From positions 15,195,001 through 15,259,000 of the forward strand of contig OX387205.1 in assembly GCA_947561715.1 (NCBI GenBank): a DNA stretch of 64,000 nucleotides. The letters are read 5' to 3'. The notes under the pieces were generated by a model that was not told the DNA's origin, did not search any database, and was given only the letters and a program-made list of their open reading frames with translations. Positions 53,330-64,000 of this stretch are shown here, in pieces (positions within the stretch are counted from its first letter, which is position 1; every line of letters begins with the position of its first letter). Origin of the DNA: Ascidia mentula. Lineage: Eukaryota > Chordata > Ascidiacea > Phlebobranchia > Ascidiidae. The position numbers and the translations under genes were made by a program.

Positions 53330-54590
53330 CACGATGAGGGATGGAATAAAACCACGGTCACCTGACAACTCCTTCAACGCAACCAAACTATCGACAACCT
53401 TCCCAACATTCCTGCTTTCCATCAAGTCGCTGGTCTGTAAGTTTAAACAAAGTTAAAACATTATTCGTGTATACACAAAAAAAACTTATAAAAAGTCATA
53501 TAAAAAACAATGAAGAGTTAGGAATATTCTGGTGTGTCGTTCGGACCGCGGTTTGTGCCACCCTGGATTAACGAGAATTATTTTTACCTGAAACAAATCG
53601 GATTTTGAGACTCCGTAGTTTTCCGCGGCCTCAAGGAATATTTCAATATTTTCCACCATCTTAGAAGGAATTTTCTGGCAAAGAATTAAAAACTTAAAGT
53701 TGGTTAATTGCGCTGGAAATCACAAGCAAGGGAAGGAATATCGCATAAGCAGAAGTTACTGTGGTTCCAAACAAGTTGATCACCTCGTGGTTGATGACCT
53801 TGACCGGATTATCAGCAATTTTGTTGATCAATTTGCACAGAACAACTCCGTCCTTGAGGCATTCGTGGATCACCTATTAACGTACACAAATGAGCGACAC
53901 CTAGCTGTTTAAGTCGAATCGCGGCCAAATGCAACTTCCAATGCTGCAACTCAATTCTGTGTGTTTTTCTTATTCTACTTTTAAATTTTTTTTGCGTAAA
54001 TTTATTTCAAATTAATAAGAACATAATTTCAGGATTACCTTGATTTCGTCTCCATGGCATCTAGCTTCTGTCGTCATTTCAATCCATTCAACAATTCTAC
54101 CCTCCATAGCAAGGATTCCACGAGCCTTCAGGTAACAATGGGGAGTGTTTGTTACGTCATAACAGCAATCTGGATCTTTGTTGCATTCAGCTTCGGTTTG
54201 AGAAAGTCCGCAACGGGAACGAACCAAAGATCTGGGGAAGCACCCATCCTGATACCTCGCTGCGGAGGTTTAAAACATTTTTAATGGAAATCTGGGGTTT
54301 TGAAGCCGGTTAACAACATGTCATAGGAAGAGCTCATGTTGCGCAACTTATTTGATTAAATGTTGATGTTTTTATCGCTATCCCGATCACTAACCAGAGA
54401 CAAACCGATGATAACATCCCTGTATCCACAATAGGAACTGAGGCGGATTTGAAATATTCCAACTAGTTTAACTGACGTTAACATAAGGGAAGGCAGAGAA
54501 TTGCCTTAACTTTTGAATGAGGTAAAACCCACCGGCTGAACAAAATACCAGGCAGACTCCTGGGATCACCACCGCCCAAATCAATATCAT
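53327..54590 (-). CDS. Signal peptide-trefoil-calponin homology domain model
   Basis: Five exons, right to left: 54590-54533, 54259-54039, 53873-53784, 53674-53588 and 53434-53327, in phase for 187 residues. Exon 1 encodes a signal-peptide-like start (MILIWAVVIPGVCLVFCSA). The second exon continues with a trefoil-like P-domain (C-x9-C-x8-C-x5-CC-x8-C, residues 26-61, containing RSRCGLSQTEAEC and DPDCCYD). Without any stop it then enters a calponin homology domain (residues about 68-170: EGRIVEWIEM, CLKDGVVLCKLINKI, MVENIEIFLEAAENYGV, LFQTSDLMESRNV), which is closest in my memory to transgelin/calponin. Trefoil domains are extracellular and CH domains bind actin in the cytosol, so one polypeptide is unexpected. 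Alternatives are two overlapping transcripts sharing the exon, or CH translation from the internal ATG (MEGRIVEW). The CH part is very secure; the join is not. Confidence 0.6.
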
Positions 54591-55494
54591 TTTCACTGGA
54601 TGCAAAAAAGCCGAAATATTTCTTCAAAACTTGTTGGTAACAGACCTCAATCTTTCAAACTATTCAATGCTAAACACGACAACAAGTTGTTGCATGTGGC
54701 GGGCTCTGCTGCAATGCAACTGTTTTATTGCCGATTGTAAAACTATAAAGTTCACTTGGGGTCGTTCAAGTATCTCTTTTTAATCCAAACCATCGTAAGC
54801 CTTTCTAAACACGCTTAAACATGATGTGATCGACATTCCACGGTATGACGTTTCTAAACGGAGGAAACCGAACCCAGAAACCTCAGGCGAGTAAAGTTTA
54901 TGCGACAAATTCCTGATTTGAGAGATTTCTTCGCACATGTTTCGACCGAATGAAGATACGAATGTTTTTCATCGTTTTTAACCAATCAGCGCAAAGTGGT
55001 TCAACCAATCAGCGCAAACCCATTCCTAATTAATTCAAACATCTTTGTATTATTGTAATTATCAGACAAACCACGTTATTCTGAAGATTTATTTCGTAAA
55101 ATATGTTAAAATCACGCGTTGATTGAAACCGATTACATTGAAAGTGCTCACACATAAATACACACACGGACACACAGCGACATCCAGCGTTGGAACATAC
55201 CCGGACAGGCTGGCCGCATGAGGGCGAAAAATGTTTGAAATTAAAAGTACGCGGGTACCAGAAAATTACACGATCGACATTCTACAAAATAGAGTGCAAG
55301 ATTAAGAAACAATACAAATTATTATGTACATGGCTCGGCCGTTGCAATCAAACCCCCCACATAAATACGTCACAGTCGTTTTTTCCGTCACAGTAAGCAG
55401 ATTTTTACGTCACAATACAATTGTTTGCCACAGTTGTTTTGTTACAATGATCGTTATTAACCGGATGAGGGGGGTTCTTTCCGTTGAATAAGTT
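54591..55494. other. Intergenic between villin 3' end and the trefoil/CH gene
   Basis: Contains the duplicated CCAAT element. Both flanking genes are on the minus strand, so this is the downstream region of villin and the promoter region of the trefoil/CH gene. No coding sequence was recognised. Confidence 0.4.
54981..55018. promoter_or_regulatory. Duplicated CCAAT-box element
   Basis: ACCAATCAGCGCAAA occurs twice exactly (54981-54995 and 55004-55018), 23 bp apart, roughly 400 bp upstream of the minus-strand start at 54590. CCAAT spaced pairs are typical of NF-Y-bound promoters. Assignment to the trefoil/CH gene is by position only. Confidence 0.45.
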
Positions 55495-55500
55495 TTTATT
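55495..55500 (-). terminator. Poly(A) signal of villin
   Basis: AATAAA on the minus strand, 24 nt past the villin stop codon; a very short 3' UTR would result. Confidence 0.55.
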
Positions 55501-55523
55501 TACAATTTTTGAGCAGCTTCTTA

Positions 55524-62680
<7,157 letters not shown>

Positions 62681-63359
62681 CACTTTCGCTTTGCAATTAA
62701 CTTATTAAACAACTCCAAAACTACAGCTAAAAAACAATGCAATTTAATCTCAACAAAAATTGTGAAGAGTGTAACGACAGTCCTGTTTAACCGCAACCAC
62801 CTGACTTGCCAGGGTACAAATGCAAGAAATGGTTGCTGGGATTGCACACGTGCCGCACGAACGAAAAAGGCAAATGTAAACAATACGTCATAATCGGTTT
62901 CGTATCTGGAGCGCCACCTTCGGGTAAGAACGAAACGGCAAAAACAACTAATTTGGGGGGTAACAAAGATTTGCTCAAGAATGACGACTCAATTTACCTT
63001 TTAGGGAAAGGTTTTTTTTTTTTTTTTAAGTATTTCACGAGCAACATGTCTAATCTAAAATGGCCGAAGGCAAGAAATCATCATGGTATTCCACGGGTTT
63101 TAAAGTAATAGAGTTCTAGTTGCTTAGCGTTATGCACTTCAGTAAACCCAGCAGCAAAATGTGTAAAATATAGCAATTCAGAATCAAATTTTCTTCACAA
63201 ATTATATTTTACGGTCGAAGTAACACAAGTCAGTTGCGTAAAATCATTCAGCCATGGTGAAACGTCATCATATAAACATTAGGTGCGTGTGGGGTGTGGG
63301 TATTTTGAAGGCGATCTTGTTAATAGTAATAATTTGAGGTTAAGTAATTTCAGTAGAAT
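62681..63359. promoter_or_regulatory. Shared 680-bp upstream region of villin and ADAL
   Basis: The villin start codon (minus, 62680) and the ADAL start codon (plus, 63360) diverge from this interval, so it must contain both promoters and 5' UTRs. A T15-16 run lies at about 63012-63027. No TATA box is obvious on either side. Plus-strand frames inside it have no recognisable domain. Confidence 0.6.
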
Positions 63360-64000
63360 ATGGAAGTTGATTTAAATTTTTGCAAAAAACTTCCTAAAGT
63401 TGAACTTCACGCTCATCTTGGAGGTTCACTGAGTGGCAAAACTCTTCAGAAGTTGCTTGTAAATAAAAAAGTGTTGAATAAAGATGCCGCAGAAGTTATG
63501 ATTGGAAAAGAAGATAAACGGACAATGGCAGAATGCTTTGAAATGTTTCGTTTGTTGCACGAAATTGTTGATGATGCAGAAACTATAAAGCAAGTCACAA
63601 AAGATGTAATTCATGATTTTGCTGCTGACGGAGTTTTGTATTTAGAGCTCAGAAGTACACCACGTGATAATCATTCAACGGGTTTGATGAAAAGATCTTA
63701 CATCGAAAGTGTGCTGGCAGGTATCAAAGAATATGAATATGAAAACTTGCATCAAAAGAACCCAATTGTTGTTAAGCTTTTACCTTCATTTGATCGCGGA
63801 CAAAATGTTAAAAATTGTTTTGAAACATTGAAACTGGCTGAAGAGTTCAAGTTATCCACAGAAAAAATAGTTGGCATTGACTTTAGCGGAAATCCTCATA
63901 AAGGAAATGTTGAAGATTTTCTTGCTCCTTTGCAGCTGGCAAGAAAATCTGGATTTAAACTTAGTATTCATGCAGCAGAGGTACCAGGTTGTTTAAAGGA
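63360..64000 (+). CDS. ADAL: Adenosine deaminase-like protein (N6-methyl-AMP deaminase), 5' part
   Basis: An uninterrupted frame from the ATG at 63360 runs past the window edge (213 codons seen, against about 355 in human ADAL). The N terminus LPKVELHAHLGGSLSG carries the HxH zinc ligands. KRTMAECFEMF, TKDVIHDFAADGVLYLELRSTPR and IVGIDFSGNP follow in the family order, and SIHAAEVPG corresponds to the catalytic His/Glu motif. ADAL removes the N6-methylamino group from N6-methyl-AMP to give IMP, clearing modified nucleotides from RNA breakdown. HAAEV differs from the HLSE motif of vertebrate ADAL and is nearer the HAGE motif of adenosine deaminase. No intron occurs in the 640 bp seen, in contrast to all other well-supported multi-domain genes here, which may reflect a retrocopy origin. 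The 3' third is missing. Confidence 0.92.
   Translation, partial: MEVDLNFCKKLPKVELHAHLGGSLSGKTLQKLLVNKKVLNKDAAEVMIGKEDKRTMAECFEMFRLLHEIVDDAETIKQVTKDVIHDFAADGVLYLELRSTPRDNHSTGLMKRSYIESVLAGIKEYEYENLHQKNPIVVKLLPSFDRGQNVKNCFETLKLAEEFKLSTEKIVGIDFSGNPHKGNVEDFLAPLQLARKSGFKLSIHAAEVPGCLK

Noticed and set aside
54395..54437. Extra exon between signal peptide and trefoil
   Set aside because: It is phase-compatible only with a longer first exon and a 45-nt intron; direct joining of 54533 to 54259 is simpler and gives a normal signal peptide-trefoil junction.

Overview
This window is nuclear DNA from a chordate, most likely an ascidian tunicate. Genes are split into many short GT-AG exons, the DNA is AT-rich, and most introns are 50-500 bp. 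A single precursor on the minus strand carries two gonadotropin-releasing-hormone decapeptides in tandem, an arrangement known from ascidians. The protein set (RUNDC1, FHOD formin, tomoregulin, C7orf57, villin with headpiece, ADAL) is that of a chordate. All gene models were assembled by hand from conserved protein sequence, splice sites and reading phase, so exon edges may be off by a base or two.

Layout, left to right. 1-4.9 kb: the 3' part of a RUNDC1-like gene (+). 7.2-30.2 kb: a complete FHOD-type formin (+), with a 9.9-kb fourth intron and every exon phase consistent. 31.6-32.5 kb: a weak hypothetical gene (+). 34.7-36.6 kb: a tomoregulin-like Kazal/EGF membrane protein (+), followed in the same frame by an open 122-codon stretch behind one TGA. 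37.3 kb: a palindromic Harbinger-like MITE. 38.4-40.2 kb: a type II membrane protein with a short-chain-collagen-C4-like ectodomain (-). 41.1-41.6 kb: the GnRH precursor (-). 42.6-43.0 kb: a non-autonomous hAT element with an 8-bp target duplication. 44.8-45.9 kb: a C7orf57-like gene (-).

The middle right holds two satellite arrays: a 187-bp repeat (about 47.0-49.3 kb, about 12 units) and a roughly 41-bp repeat (49.7-50.9 kb) with a four-variant higher-order pattern. A hairpin-rich GC island follows at 52.0-52.3 kb. At 53.3-54.6 kb (-) lies an unusual model joining a signal peptide, a trefoil domain and a calponin-homology domain. 55.5-62.7 kb (-) is a complete 20-exon villin. It stands head to head, 680 bp apart, with the start of an adenosine-deaminase-like gene (ADAL) that runs off the right edge (+).

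There is no operon logic; the genes are functionally independent. Two are actin regulators (FHOD builds unbranched filaments, villin caps, severs and bundles them) and a third, the CH-domain model, belongs to an actin-binding family. Several others are small secreted or membrane signalling proteins. The most interesting items are the GnRH decapeptide variants with a 129-nt, stop-free, frame-preserving intron between them; the signal peptide-trefoil-CH chimera; the type II C4-collagen-like protein without a collagen helix; the single TGA in the tomoregulin-like gene; and the higher-order satellite.
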